Positions 41,480 to 50,417 of a stretch of DNA of 64,000 nucleotides are shown in pieces; position 1 is the first letter of the stretch, and every line of letters starts with the position of its first letter. A program made the position numbers and the translations under genes. The DNA is taken from assembly GCA_016719015.1 (NCBI GenBank), contig JADKAZ010000001.1:1302001-1366000 (forward strand). The letters are read 5' to 3'. Origin of the DNA: Chitinophagaceae bacterium (GTDB lineage Bacteria; Bacteroidota; Bacteroidia; Chitinophagales; Chitinophagaceae). The notes below the pieces were generated by a model. The model worked only from the letters and a program-made list of their open reading frames with translations, was not told the DNA's origin and did no database searches.

Positions 41480-41782
41480 TTATTTACATTTATCCATAAT
41501 GTCTTTCATAATCTTGTCGGCCTTTGCTTCCATTTCTTTATTATCCTTGTCTTTCTCATATTTTTTAGACATTTCGTCCCCATAAGTCTCCATCTCTTTT
41601 TGCAGATCTTCCAATTCTTTTTTCACTTTTTCATCTGACTGATCTTTTGCTGCCAGTTGCTGGGCTTTGCAGCGCATATTGCCAAATTTTTTCACATCAC
41701 CTTCAAATGATGAACCACCCCCGCAGGAGGACATACTTACAACAACAGCCAGAATAGCCATTGATAGAAAATTTTTTTTCAT
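41480..41782 (-). CDS. Small lipoprotein, helical, unknown function
   Basis: The 100-residue lipoprotein has a lipobox ending SMSSC (C20), followed by GGGSS and a highly charged amphipathic helix (KKELEDLQKEMETYGDEMSKKYE). It resembles small Bacteroidota periplasmic lipoproteins with helical repeats. Function is unknown. Confidence 0.72.
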   Translation of the reverse strand: MKKNFLSMAILAVVVSMSSCGGGSSFEGDVKKFGNMRCKAQQLAAKDQSDEKVKKELEDLQKEMETYGDEMSKKYEKDKDNKEMEAKADKIMKDIMDKCK

Positions 41783-41878
41783 GTAGATTATTTTCGGTTA
41801 TTAACTAATGATTCAAGAATGGATAAATACTTTACCCAGGTACAAAATAGACTAATTTTCAACATAAAAAAAGAGAGA

Positions 41879-42109
41879 TCAGGGAACAGGATCGTAACCA
41901 CTCCCTCCCCATGGATGGCACCGGCTTATTCTCTTAACCGCTAGCCACATACCTTTAAAGACTCCGTACTTTTTTAATGCTTCAGCAGCATAGTGAGAGC
42001 AGGTGGGAGTATAGCGGCACTTTGGGCCCAGCCAGGGAGAAATAACCCATTGGTAAATTTTTATCAGCAGAATAAAGGGAAGGCTTAATATGCGAAGAAA
42101 TGTTTTCAT
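41879..42109 (-). CDS. yidD: Membrane protein insertion efficiency factor YidD
   Basis: The 76-residue protein has an N-terminal amphipathic segment and the conserved YQWVISPWLGPKCRYTPTCS and HPWGGSGYDPVP motifs. YidD assists YidC in inserting membrane proteins. Its start overlaps the rnpA stop by 4 bp, the conserved rpmH-rnpA-yidD order of bacteria. Confidence 0.96.
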   Translation of the reverse strand: MKTFLRILSLPFILLIKIYQWVISPWLGPKCRYTPTCSHYAAEALKKYGVFKGMWLAVKRISRCHPWGGSGYDPVP

Positions 42110-42501
42110 TTTTGTTCGCCGGCTATTAGAAGAAGTTTCTCCAGCACCTTGCCTGTTTTATCAAACACCTCTTTATACACTGGCAATTCGTTACCTGTGT
42201 AAATAAAAAAAAGATTCAGTTGAATATTTTTTTCCGCCAATTTTTCCTGGAGCGAAATTTTTTGCAACCGGTAAGCTTCTCTAATAAGCCTTTTCACCCT
42301 GTTTCTATCAACAGCTTTTTTAAAAATCTTGCTGCTTACACCAGCTCCGAATTGAAGTACTATATTTTTATCGTTGTTGAATAAGTAATAGATTCTGAAT
42401 GGAGTCAGAGTAAATCTTTTCCCTTCTCTGAATAGTTGTTCAGTTTGCTTACGGCTTTTGAGCCGTTCTGTTTTCTTTAGTGTAAATAGTTTAGCCACCA
42501 A
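42106..42501 (-). CDS. rnpA: Ribonuclease P protein component
   Basis: The protein subunit of RNase P, used in tRNA 5' maturation. The 131 residues have the signature RNRVKRLIREAYRL (about 65-78). It lies 92 bp after rpmH, with a hairpin terminator in the gap, and overlaps yidD. Confidence 0.95.
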   Translation of the reverse strand: MVAKLFTLKKTERLKSRKQTEQLFREGKRFTLTPFRIYYLFNNDKNIVLQFGAGVSSKIFKKAVDRNRVKRLIREAYRLQKISLQEKLAEKNIQLNLFFIYTGNELPVYKEVFDKTGKVLEKLLLIAGEQK

Positions 42502-42511
42502 TAAACCTAAT

Positions 42512-42541
42512 AAAAATAGCTCCGAAATATTTCGGAGCTAT
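42512..42541 (-). terminator. Hairpin terminator between rpmH and rnpA
   Basis: Perfect 12-bp stem ATAGCTCCGAAA / TTTCGGAGCTAT with a 2-base loop (42516-42541). On the minus strand it is followed by TTTTT (42512-42516). It may lower read-through from rpmH into rnpA, tuning L34 against RNase P. Confidence 0.75.
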
Positions 42542-42593
42542 AAATATAGTGAGCTTCCCGTTTCTCCCATTTCGGAAGATTTGGATATGCTTT

Positions 42594-42749
42594 CTACTTT
42601 AATTTACTTTCATCAGAAACGGTCAGTTTCTTACGGCCTTTGGCACGGCGGCTGGCTAATACCTTACGACCATTAGCAGATGCCATACGTTTCCGAAAAC
42701 CATGAACAGTTTTACGGCGTTTGCGATGAGGTTGGAATGTACGTTTCAT
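42594..42749 (-). CDS. rpmH: Large ribosomal subunit protein bL34
   Basis: The 51-residue protein is MKRTFQPHRKRRKTVHGFRK then RMASANGRKVLASRRAKGRK and an acidic-basic tail (TVSDESKLK). The first 44 residues match bL34. It is followed by rnpA and yidD. A TACCTTTG box at 42853-42860 makes a leader of about 97 nt. No dnaA is adjacent, so this is not the classic oriC arrangement. Confidence 0.96.
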   Translation of the reverse strand: MKRTFQPHRKRRKTVHGFRKRMASANGRKVLASRRAKGRKKLTVSDESKLK

Positions 42750-42852
42750 AATTATTTCTCTTTTTTCTTCTTCTTAATAATGCGGCCGGGAGAACGGACC
42801 TGGTTCCAGATTCACCAGCAAGTCACCACACCTGCTGTTTGTGAAAGGACGG

Positions 42853-42860
42853 CAAAGGTA
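42853..42860 (-). promoter_or_regulatory. TAnnTTTG -7 box of rpmH with long leader
   Basis: TACCTTTG on the minus strand predicts a start near 42846 and a 97-nt leader with GC-rich stretches (GGAACCAGGTCC, CCCGGCCGC), in contrast to the leaderless neighbours. Confidence 0.45.
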
Positions 42861-42931
42861 ATGGTTTAACGCTTATAAGTATATGGGTGGAAGCTGTTTT
42901 TAGAAAAAAATCCTCTTATCAACTTTTGTCC

Positions 42932-43774
42932 TCATTTAATCTTAATGCTTTCTAAATCAACATGTTTGGAGCTTATGGGTTGTCCATAAAAAGTAGTGGC
43001 ATGGTTATCAAAATCTTCCGTTGAATCTGTAGTATAAAATATTCGCTGACCATTTTTACTGCATCTGCTTTCTATTTCCGGGTGGCGGGTCAGGTAATCA
43101 GCCAGGCTGGTGGCTACAATCTCCCCTTGAGAAATCAGTTTTACACCTACCGGTAAGTATTCCTCAATTTTTTCTTTTAATAAAGGATAATGAGTGCAAG
43201 CCAATAGTATTACATCGATATCTTTTCCCTTCTCAAAAATATTATGCAAGTTTTTTTTTATGAAAAAATCGGCTCCGTGACTTTGGTACTCTTCATTTTC
43301 TATTAATGGCACCCACATCGGGCATGCCTCCTGGTAAACTTTAAGGTCAGGGAAAAACTTGGCAGTTTCCATCGGGTATGATTGGGAAGCTACTGTTCCG
43401 TTGGTTGCCAAAATGCCCACACTTTTAGTTTCGGAAAAAGTGCCTATAATTTCTGCTGTTGGTCTTATTACACCCAGCACTCTATTACCGGGAGCAATGA
43501 CCGGTAAATCATTTTGCTGTATCGTTCTTAATGCTTTTGCAGAGGCAGTGTTACAGGCAAGAATGACTAAGGAACAATTTTGTTCAAAAAACCATTTTAC
43601 ACATTGTAATGTATACTGATAGACTGTTTCAAAAGAACGATTACCATAAGGGGCTCTTGCATTATCACCCAAATAGAGATAATCGTATTCGGGGAGCTTC
43701 TTGATGATTTCTTTCAGCACGGTTAAGCCCCCATAGCCTGAATCAAAAACACCTATTGGACCTTGCATTTGCAT
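42932..43774 (-). CDS. murI: Glutamate racemase
   Basis: The enzyme makes D-glutamate for peptidoglycan. The 280 residues start MQMQGPIGVFDSGYGGLTVL, with D11 in FDSG. The catalytic cysteines lie in VILACNTASAKAL and LLACTHYPLL. The ATG at 43774 is chosen since TATTTTTG ends 4 bp before it. An upstream in-frame Met at 43816 lies before the promoter. It is the last gene of the bamA-ompH-ompH cluster, set off by a terminator. Confidence 0.95.
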   Translation of the reverse strand: MQMQGPIGVFDSGYGGLTVLKEIIKKLPEYDYLYLGDNARAPYGNRSFETVYQYTLQCVKWFFEQNCSLVILACNTASAKALRTIQQNDLPVIAPGNRVLGVIRPTAEIIGTFSETKSVGILATNGTVASQSYPMETAKFFPDLKVYQEACPMWVPLIENEEYQSHGADFFIKKNLHNIFEKGKDIDVILLACTHYPLLKEKIEEYLPVGVKLISQGEIVATSLADYLTRHPEIESRCSKNGQRIFYTTDSTEDFDNHATTFYGQPISSKHVDLESIKIK

Positions 43775-43778
43775 AATA

Positions 43779-43786
43779 CAAAAATA
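43779..43786 (-). promoter_or_regulatory. TAnnTTTG -7 box of murI
   Basis: TATTTTTG on the minus strand is followed by TATT and then ATG; a leaderless or near-leaderless transcript is predicted. Confidence 0.5.
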
Positions 43787-43814
43787 AGGATTGGTTATGG
43801 GAGCCTTTAAAAAC

Positions 43815-43849
43815 AATCCCCGGTATTGTCTCTGACAATACCGGGGATT
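43815..43849 (-). terminator. Strong hairpin between the second ompH gene and murI
   Basis: AATCCCCGGTATTGTC and its exact complement GACAATACCGGGGATT form a perfect 16-bp stem with loop TCT. It separates the ompH genes from murI. T-richness on both sides fits bidirectional use. Confidence 0.88.
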
Positions 43850-43876
43850 TTAAATTATTTTAAAAATTACTCTTTT

Positions 43877-44407
43877 TTACTTACCTGCCGGAGTGGCTTT
43901 GGGAATAGGCACTTTAAGCTTTGCTGCCACCGCTGCAATCATATCATCACCATCAGGTGCTACAAGGAAAGCTTCTTTAGAAAACACATGAGTGTATCCT
44001 TTTTCTTTTGCTACCAATTTAATAGCATCATACACTTTGCGGTAAATGGGAGCCAGCAATTCATTTTGCTTAGCCTCTACTGCCTGGTTTACCAATTGTT
44101 GCCAGTTTTGTATCTGGTAAATTAAGGTTGGTAATTCCTGTTCAATTTGTTTACGAACAGCGGGTGGTGTTTTTAAAGAATCTTTGTATACACTATCCTT
44201 GTATTGATACAAAGAAACAATCTGGGCATACTGTGGGTTGATTGAATCGGCCTGGTAACGTTCCAGCAACGAATCCAATTTAGCAGTTTCTGGCATCAGA
44301 CCTACCATGTTGTCTACACTGATATAACCGGCTTTCATTTGTGCATCGGCAGTGCCGGCAAATAAAAGTCCTGCACCTACTACAATTACGGAAAGAAATT
44401 TTTTCAT
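43877..44407 (-). CDS. OmpH/Skp-family periplasmic chaperone, second copy
   Basis: The 176-residue Skp-like protein has a signal peptide (MKKFLSVIVVGAGLLFAGTADA), then the GYISVDNMVGLMPE start and long helices (residues 60-140) that form the chaperone's tentacles. Skp proteins carry outer-membrane proteins across the periplasm. It is less acidic than its neighbour, with a longer helical region. It lies between bamA-ompH and the murI terminator. Confidence 0.9.
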   Translation of the reverse strand: MKKFLSVIVVGAGLLFAGTADAQMKAGYISVDNMVGLMPETAKLDSLLERYQADSINPQYAQIVSLYQYKDSVYKDSLKTPPAVRKQIEQELPTLIYQIQNWQQLVNQAVEAKQNELLAPIYRKVYDAIKLVAKEKGYTHVFSKEAFLVAPDGDDMIAAVAAKLKVPIPKATPAGK

Positions 44408-44526
44408 GTGGTTTGTTTTTGTTTGTCCCGACCATTCGGGTTTTTATTGCTTTACTATGATTATTAAAGTAGACTTTTAGTTGTCAATAAGTTGGCTGGT
44501 AAAGCCAGTTATGATTTTTTTAACAC

Positions 44527-45036
44527 CTATCGAACCCCCAGGTCTTTGAGCACATCTTCACTCTTGTCCAGTTTTGGGTCGGCAAATATAATGGTAATTC
44601 CTTCACTTTTATCCAGTACAAAATCATAACCCCTTGTCACCGCCATTTTCTGTACAGCGTTATATACCTTATCTTGTATTGGCTTTATTAATTCCTGCCT
44701 TTTTTTAAACAGATCTCCCTCAAAACCAAAGCGTTTGCGCTGTAAATCCCGCAGACTCTTTTCTTTATTAAAAAGTTGATCTTCTCTTTTTTTCTTTAGT
44801 TCGTCACTTAGCATTACCTGTTCGCCTTCATAAGCTTTGTACATATTATCCAGCTCTTTTTGCTGGGCATCAATATCTTTTTGCCAGTCAGCCGCAATGT
44901 CATCTAACTGTTTTTGAGCTGTTTTATAATCCGGCATTTTATCCAGGATATACCTTGTATCAATAACGGCATACTTCTGGGAAAATCCCAACATGCCAAA
45001 TCCCAACAAGCAGGTAAGAAGGAGTATTTTTTTCAT
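44527..45036 (-). CDS. OmpH/Skp-family periplasmic chaperone, first copy
   Basis: The 169-residue protein has a signal peptide (MKKILLLTCLLGFGMLGFSQ) and the Skp pattern YAVIDTRYILDKMPDYKTAQ, long coiled helices and DFVLDKSEGITIIFAD at the C-terminus. It begins 33 bp after bamA ends, an arrangement conserved in Bacteroidota (bamA, ompH, ompH). Confidence 0.92.
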   Translation of the reverse strand: MKKILLLTCLLGFGMLGFSQKYAVIDTRYILDKMPDYKTAQKQLDDIAADWQKDIDAQQKELDNMYKAYEGEQVMLSDELKKKREDQLFNKEKSLRDLQRKRFGFEGDLFKKRQELIKPIQDKVYNAVQKMAVTRGYDFVLDKSEGITIIFADPKLDKSEDVLKDLGVR

Positions 45037-45069
45037 ATAATAAGTTTTATGATTTGGAATTTACAGCTA

Positions 45070-47799
45070 TTACTCCGGTTCAAATCCTAACATAAAGGTA
45101 AACCGTGAGGCTCCTTTAAATCCTGATTGCCCGGGTTGAATGCGGTCAAGACCTACACCATAGTCAAATCCTAATAAACCAAACATTGGCAGGAAGAACC
45201 GCATACCTACACCAGCACTACGACGGAGACGGAACGGATTATAATCTTTGTAATCATGCCATCCATTGGCTGCTTCAAAAAATGTTAATGCGTAGATAGT
45301 ACTGCTGGGATTAGTAACCAGCGGGAAACGCATCTCCAGTGTATATTTATTAAAAATGATAAAAAATTTGTTTGCATTCTGCTGGTCTGGATTTACAGTT
45401 GGGTCAGATGATTCATATACCGGGTATCCACGATGGGCCACAATATCATAACCTAATAAACCAAAATTATTGGTTAGTCCCGCATCTCCCACCTGGAAAC
45501 GTTCAAATGGCGAATAGTCCAGTTTATTGGTGTAGCGGCCTACATACCCATACTTGGCAGCTATCTTCATTACAAACTGGCGGCTCTTATCCGCACCCAT
45601 TGGTTTCCCAATTGGTATATACCACTCTGCATTAAACTTCCATTTATGATACTCCGGAGTTTTATAAGGATTAACAGAATTGACCAGGTTTTTATTAAAC
45701 AAAGAATAAGGTGGCGTAAACTGAACACTTGCTGTAAGGTTAGATCCGCTGGTAGGGAATATCGGATTAAAGACAGAAGACCGTTGTAAGGTAATCTTCA
45801 TACTTACATTATTGGATGTACCATCTTTCAGTCCTTCAAATATGGGATAGTTGCGCAGCTTATACTGTGTAATATTCAATGTATAGACGAGACTGAAAAA
45901 ATCATCAGGCCACTTTAATTGTTTTCCAAGAGAAACCGAAAAACCTGTTGACTTCAGATAATTTGTATCTGATCTTGCCCTGTCTATCTGACCTGTGAAA
46001 GGATCAAAAGCATTCGAAAATTTACTGTTATTGATTCCGAACGTAAGTGAATTTCTTTTTTTACCGCCCAACCAGGGTTCGGTAAAGGAGGCACTCAGGG
46101 AACGATAAGCCCTGCCATTGGATTGGAGGCGCAGACTCAATTTTTGTCCATCTCCGGTGGGTAATGGATCCCATGCCTGTTTTTTCCAGATATTCTTAAT
46201 AGAAAAATTATTGAACGTAACACCGAGTGTTCCCGTGAGGCCTACACCACCTCCCCAACCGGCTGACAATTCCAATTGGTCAGAAGATTTTTCTTCCAGT
46301 TTCCAGTTGATATCGACTGTTCCATCATCTGCATTCGGTACTACTCCCGGGTTAATCGTTTCCTGGTTAAAATATTGCAGGTTGGCTAATTCTCTTTGCG
46401 AACGGATAAGGTCAGAACGACTAAACAATTCTCCGGGGACGGTTCTTAGTTCACGACGAATTACATGGTCTTTCGTTTTTTCATTTCCGGCAATAGTTAC
46501 ATTTTTTATTCTTGCCTGTGGTCCCTCGGTTATTCGTATTTCATGATCAATCGTATCATTATAAACAGCTGTTTCAATTGGTTCCACCCGGAAGAACAGG
46601 TACCCGTCATCCATATATAAGCCACTGATATCGCCACCTTCCTGTGTAAGCTCTTTTCCAAGACGTTTGTTCAAAATACCAATATTGTATACATCTCCTT
46701 TATTGATTCCCAAATAAAGATTGAGGATTGAATCAGAATATTTTGCATTTCCTTTCCAGACAATATTTCCAAAATAATATTTTCGACCTTCATCTACTTT
46801 CAGGTCAACATTCAGGTTGCCTTTGGGGGTATTGATGGTAGTATCTGCAATAATCTGGGCATCACGATATCCTAAGGAATTGTAATAGTCCAGCACTTTT
46901 TCCTTGTCTTCGTCAAATTTTGTTTGATTATATTTTGCGCCGCTAAGTTTAAACCGGAAGTAGGGGTCTAATAATTTTTTGGTTTTGCTGAGTGAAAGAA
47001 ATCCCCATTCTTTTAAATATTCATTGAAAGAAAAAGGTTTCGTAACACCATAGGGACTGGGAGTATTATCTGAGTGAAGGGTGGCCTTGCTCATTTCTTT
47101 AGTGCCCTTCATTTGTTTTTTAAGGCGGAGACCATCCACCGTATTTCCAAAATAACGTATGTTGTCAATGTGAATTTTTTTACCCTTATTCACATAGATA
47201 GTCATGGCGTTGGAATTGGTAAAAACCGTGTCAGGAACTTCTACAATATTTACTGTTACATTCAGGTAAGCTTTGTCAGTGTAAAACGTTGAAACTTTTT
47301 CAACAATTTCACGACGGGTATTTTCTGTAATAATTGTTTGTTTGGTCAGGTTAACCTTACCCAATATTTCTTCTTGTTCAGATTTAGTAACGCCTACAAA
47401 TTTAAAATTACCAAGTCTGGGACGCTCCACCACTTCAATCTCAATCCAAACTTTATCATCCTGAACTCTGGTCACATATACCTGCACCCCGGAGAAAAAT
47501 CGTTGACGCCAAAGGGCTGCAATTGATTTAGCAAAAATATCTGTGCCGGGGTGTATAAATTTATCTCCTGCATGAAGATTGGCAATTGAATAAACGATGG
47601 AAGTATCGAGGTAGTTAATACCCACTATATTAACAGCCGCTATTACATACTCTTTAGGTATCCGGGAATTTTGCCACTCGATAAGTTTGGGATCAACAGA
47701 AGTAGGATTTGTAGTATCCGACACCTGTGCTTGTATAGTAAATACAGATGCCACCACCGTCATCACAGTAATTCCAAACCTTAGTAAAAATCTTTGCAT
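45070..47799 (-). CDS. bamA: Outer-membrane assembly factor BamA
   Basis: BamA folds beta-barrel proteins into the outer membrane. The 909 residues have a signal peptide (about 1-24), five POTRA-like repeats to about residue 430 (for example VKNVTIAGNEKTKDHVIRRE-like) and an Omp85 barrel from about 500, ending in the C-terminal aromatic strand FTFMLGFEPE. The ATG at 47799 (MQRFLLRFG) is preferred to an upstream Met at 47814. It leads a bamA-ompH-ompH operon. Confidence 0.95.
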   Translation of the reverse strand: MQRFLLRFGITVMTVVASVFTIQAQVSDTTNPTSVDPKLIEWQNSRIPKEYVIAAVNIVGINYLDTSIVYSIANLHAGDKFIHPGTDIFAKSIAALWRQRFFSGVQVYVTRVQDDKVWIEIEVVERPRLGNFKFVGVTKSEQEEILGKVNLTKQTIITENTRREIVEKVSTFYTDKAYLNVTVNIVEVPDTVFTNSNAMTIYVNKGKKIHIDNIRYFGNTVDGLRLKKQMKGTKEMSKATLHSDNTPSPYGVTKPFSFNEYLKEWGFLSLSKTKKLLDPYFRFKLSGAKYNQTKFDEDKEKVLDYYNSLGYRDAQIIADTTINTPKGNLNVDLKVDEGRKYYFGNIVWKGNAKYSDSILNLYLGINKGDVYNIGILNKRLGKELTQEGGDISGLYMDDGYLFFRVEPIETAVYNDTIDHEIRITEGPQARIKNVTIAGNEKTKDHVIRRELRTVPGELFSRSDLIRSQRELANLQYFNQETINPGVVPNADDGTVDINWKLEEKSSDQLELSAGWGGGVGLTGTLGVTFNNFSIKNIWKKQAWDPLPTGDGQKLSLRLQSNGRAYRSLSASFTEPWLGGKKRNSLTFGINNSKFSNAFDPFTGQIDRARSDTNYLKSTGFSVSLGKQLKWPDDFFSLVYTLNITQYKLRNYPIFEGLKDGTSNNVSMKITLQRSSVFNPIFPTSGSNLTASVQFTPPYSLFNKNLVNSVNPYKTPEYHKWKFNAEWYIPIGKPMGADKSRQFVMKIAAKYGYVGRYTNKLDYSPFERFQVGDAGLTNNFGLLGYDIVAHRGYPVYESSDPTVNPDQQNANKFFIIFNKYTLEMRFPLVTNPSSTIYALTFFEAANGWHDYKDYNPFRLRRSAGVGMRFFLPMFGLLGFDYGVGLDRIQPGQSGFKGASRFTFMLGFEPE

Positions 47800-48035
47800 G
47801 ATGTATTGTTCCAAATCAGTTTCAAAATGGGCTGGATTAACCCCTAAAAGGTTGTTTTACAAGCCCACCCCTTCTGGTTGAGGCGGCAAAATAACGGTAA
47901 ATATTTGAAGTCTTTGTTAAAGAAAACGGGGAAGTTGGTAGCAGGAGGCTAAAATAAAGGCAAAAGAGGCAATATTGATTAGAAATCTGTTTTAATTGGA
48001 ATCAAAGATCCGGGACCATACCACCCTAAAAATAC

Positions 48036-48785
48036 TTATCCCACCACCAATTGTTCCCCCGTTTTTCCAAACCTACGTTCCCGGTTCTGATAATCGAGGA
48101 TGGCCTCATAAAGGTTCTCTTTCCTGAAGTCGGGCCAGCGAACGCCGGTAAAATACAACTCAGCGTAAGCTAACTGGTAAAGTAAAAAATTACTGATACG
48201 ATATTCTCCGCTGGTACGTATCATTAACTCAGGGTCGGGAAAGCCACTGGTGCAGAGATACTGCTGAAGAGTATCCTGGTTAATATTTTCTACGCTTAAC
48301 CGCCCACTTTTAACTTCCCATGCAATACTTTTTACTGCATTAAGCAACTCCCATCTGCCACTGTAGCTCAATGCCATTATCAGGTTCAGGCCCGTATTAT
48401 CTTTGGTAATGTCAAGTGCCTCATTCAGTTCTTTTTTGGCGTATTCAGGTAACATACTCATATCGCCAATTACATGTAACCTGATATTATTCTTATCAAG
48501 ACTTTCTACTTCTTTACGGATTGTACTTACCAGCAGTTCCATCAGGCCTATCACCTCGTATTCTGGCCTATCCCAGTTCTCGGTTGAAAAGGCATATAAG
48601 GTCAGGTATTCAATACCAAGTTCTGCGGAACCTTCTACAATATTTCTTACACTTTCTACCCCATGAAAATGGCCAAAGAGGCGGTCCTCTCCTTTTTCTT
48701 TGGCCCAACGACCATTGCCATCCATGATAATAGCAATGTGGCGAGGTAGTTTTTCCTTATCTATTTTTTCTAATAATGTTGACAT
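48036..48785 (-). CDS. uppS: Isoprenyl transferase (undecaprenyl diphosphate synthase)
   Basis: The enzyme makes the C55 lipid carrier for peptidoglycan and O-antigen. The 249 residues have the cis-prenyltransferase motif HIAIIMDGNGRWA (D22), SFSTENWDRP-type segment LYAFSTENWDRPEYEV and the C-terminal RTSGEYRISNFLLYQLAYAE. It lies immediately upstream of bamA, which fits a grouping by envelope biogenesis. Confidence 0.96.
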   Translation of the reverse strand: MSTLLEKIDKEKLPRHIAIIMDGNGRWAKEKGEDRLFGHFHGVESVRNIVEGSAELGIEYLTLYAFSTENWDRPEYEVIGLMELLVSTIRKEVESLDKNNIRLHVIGDMSMLPEYAKKELNEALDITKDNTGLNLIMALSYSGRWELLNAVKSIAWEVKSGRLSVENINQDTLQQYLCTSGFPDPELMIRTSGEYRISNFLLYQLAYAELYFTGVRWPDFRKENLYEAILDYQNRERRFGKTGEQLVVG

Positions 48786-48846
48786 AAATGCTATGCTGGA
48801 ATCCGTGTAAAGTTATTGCTGATTGACCGCATTCAAAGTAAATTGT

Positions 48847-48877
48847 AAAAAAAGAATGCCCCGCAATGGAGGCATCC
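48847..48877 (-). terminator. Terminator downstream of the small exported protein gene
   Basis: On the minus strand GGATGCCTC pairs with GGGGCATTC (9 bp, two G-U) around CATTGC and is followed by TTTTTTT (48847-48853). It separates 48919-49341 from uppS. Confidence 0.8.
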
Positions 48878-48918
48878 AGTAATTTACTATAAATCAACAG
48901 GTATTATTGGTGAAAAAA

Positions 48919-49341
48919 TTAATTTTTCCCCCAAACGGCTATCCGAGACTTTCCCCTGATAAAACCTTTTGTTTCGTACCAGAATTCTATCTTGGTAAGA
49001 TGTCTCAGCCCACCGTCCATATCAATAACACGGCTTTCACTTCCTTGTGCAAAGCGGTTACGCAGTTCCACATTCTGAGTTGAACCATTGTCAAAATGAA
49101 TGATCATTTTGTACATCTTCAATGGACCATCGGTGACTCTTAGTTTTATCTGGCGGACATCATCTTTCCAGTTTCCAAAATGAATTACATCATGATCTAC
49201 CCCAAAACCTACATTTTTATCTTCGAGAAAAAACCAGTCGCCTGTATTTTTCATGTTGGAAGAACTGGTAGTAGTAAACGCAGCAGTACAGCAAAAAATA
49301 GCAACGATTGCGGTGCTAAATAAAATTTTTGTGAGTCGCAT
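48919..49341 (-). CDS. Small exported protein, DUF2541-like
   Basis: The 140-residue protein has a signal peptide (MRLTKILFSTAIVAIFC then CTAAFTTT) and a mature part GDWFFLEDKNVGFGVDHDVI ... IKLRVTDGPLKMYKMIIHFD ... KIEFWYETKGFIRGKSRIAV. It looks like the small periplasmic DUF2541/YaaI-type beta-rich family; this is weak. It sits between a porG-like gene and uppS, with its own terminator, so it may be an insertion into the envelope cluster. Confidence 0.5.
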   Translation of the reverse strand: MRLTKILFSTAIVAIFCCTAAFTTTSSSNMKNTGDWFFLEDKNVGFGVDHDVIHFGNWKDDVRQIKLRVTDGPLKMYKMIIHFDNGSTQNVELRNRFAQGSESRVIDMDGGLRHLTKIEFWYETKGFIRGKSRIAVWGKN

Positions 49342-49486
49342 AGTAAATAAGTGTTTGGTTAATTAAGAGATTTAGTGATAGACCACCAAATAATTACGGT
49401 GGTTTAATGCCACTGCTAAATAATAGCATTATTGATTATTCCCACTAACCCAACGGGGTGATTTTTGCTGCTAACCGAAACCTGAT

Positions 49487-50347
49487 TTACTTAGCTGTAG
49501 GACACTTGTATGATTGGAGATTGAAAGTAATATGAACCATAGCTGTAACAAATTGATCTTTCTGTTTGCTATTACCCCGCTGCCGGCCGGGAATACCGAT
49601 TGGCTCGCCGAGTTCAAAAGACCTGTCACTTAACAGCTGTGCATTGGATGTGCTTCCATCAGGATTAAGAGGAAATGCCGCGGGGTCAACATAGGTCTTA
49701 CTTACATCATCAAGGTAGTCTGTGTTGGTAAACCTATGCAGCACTTCAAAACCAATATTGATTCTTTCATTGAAGGAATACTTGATACCCCCACCGAAAG
49801 GAATGCTGATCGCCATAGCACTATATTTTTTACGGTCAGGATATAAACTGCTACCCTGCCCTTCTGTACCCAATGGTCTCAGAAATACTTTTTCGCCTCG
49901 TAAATAAGCATAAGGGTCGTAGCTAAAAATACCGGCACCAAATGTTATATAAGGAGTAAAACTATACTGTGGTTCACCAGGCATAAACCTGAAAAAATTA
50001 AAATCTCCTTGTAATGTTACTTCCCAAACTTTACTGTTAAAGCTCAGGTTCCGGCTATACATGTATTCATTATGTGTGTTATACTGGTCTGAATAGCCTA
50101 ATTGGGCGAATGTGGCACCAAGCCGGAGAGCTATATAATTACCTAAGTTCTTCCGGAAGAATAGACTGGCCGCCAATTTTGCTGTATTCACCCTGGCCCG
50201 GGTGTTCAAATCCCCAAAATACTGGGCGGCGCCGACACCAATACCAAATTCACCTTCCTGCACTACTGCATCTTGGGCTGAGACAGAAGTACCGGAGAAA
50301 AGGGCAGTAGTGGAAAAAGCCACCGCAACAAAAATCTTTTTCATCAT
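49487..50347 (-). CDS. porG: PorG-like outer-membrane protein (DUF6089 family)
   Basis: The 286-residue exported barrel-type protein has a signal peptide (about 1-24) and the DUF6089 opening EGEFGIGVGAAQYFGDLNTR. In Porphyromonas, PorG is a type IX secretion component and lies near uppS, bamA and ompH genes as here. The assignment rests on this context and the DUF6089 pattern, so orthology is likely but not proven. It is followed by nadK upstream in transcription order. Confidence 0.75.
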   Translation of the reverse strand: MMKKIFVAVAFSTTALFSGTSVSAQDAVVQEGEFGIGVGAAQYFGDLNTRARVNTAKLAASLFFRKNLGNYIALRLGATFAQLGYSDQYNTHNEYMYSRNLSFNSKVWEVTLQGDFNFFRFMPGEPQYSFTPYITFGAGIFSYDPYAYLRGEKVFLRPLGTEGQGSSLYPDRKKYSAMAISIPFGGGIKYSFNERINIGFEVLHRFTNTDYLDDVSKTYVDPAAFPLNPDGSTSNAQLLSDRSFELGEPIGIPGRQRGNSKQKDQFVTAMVHITFNLQSYKCPTAK

Positions 50348-50417
50348 AACTAAAAATATGGTTCGGGATTAGCTTAGAACGCTAAAAATAAGATTTTCTT
50401 ATAATTATAGGGCTATT

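Noticed and set aside
44427..44445. Plus-strand hairpin CCCGA/TCGGG with T-run
   Set aside because: Terminator-like, but no plus-strand gene precedes it in a minus-strand operon; 5-bp stem is likely chance.
49444..49452. ACTAACCCA match to the sRNA core
   Set aside because: Only 9 bases, expected by chance; the flanking DNA is a gap between minus-strand genes without a promoter match.
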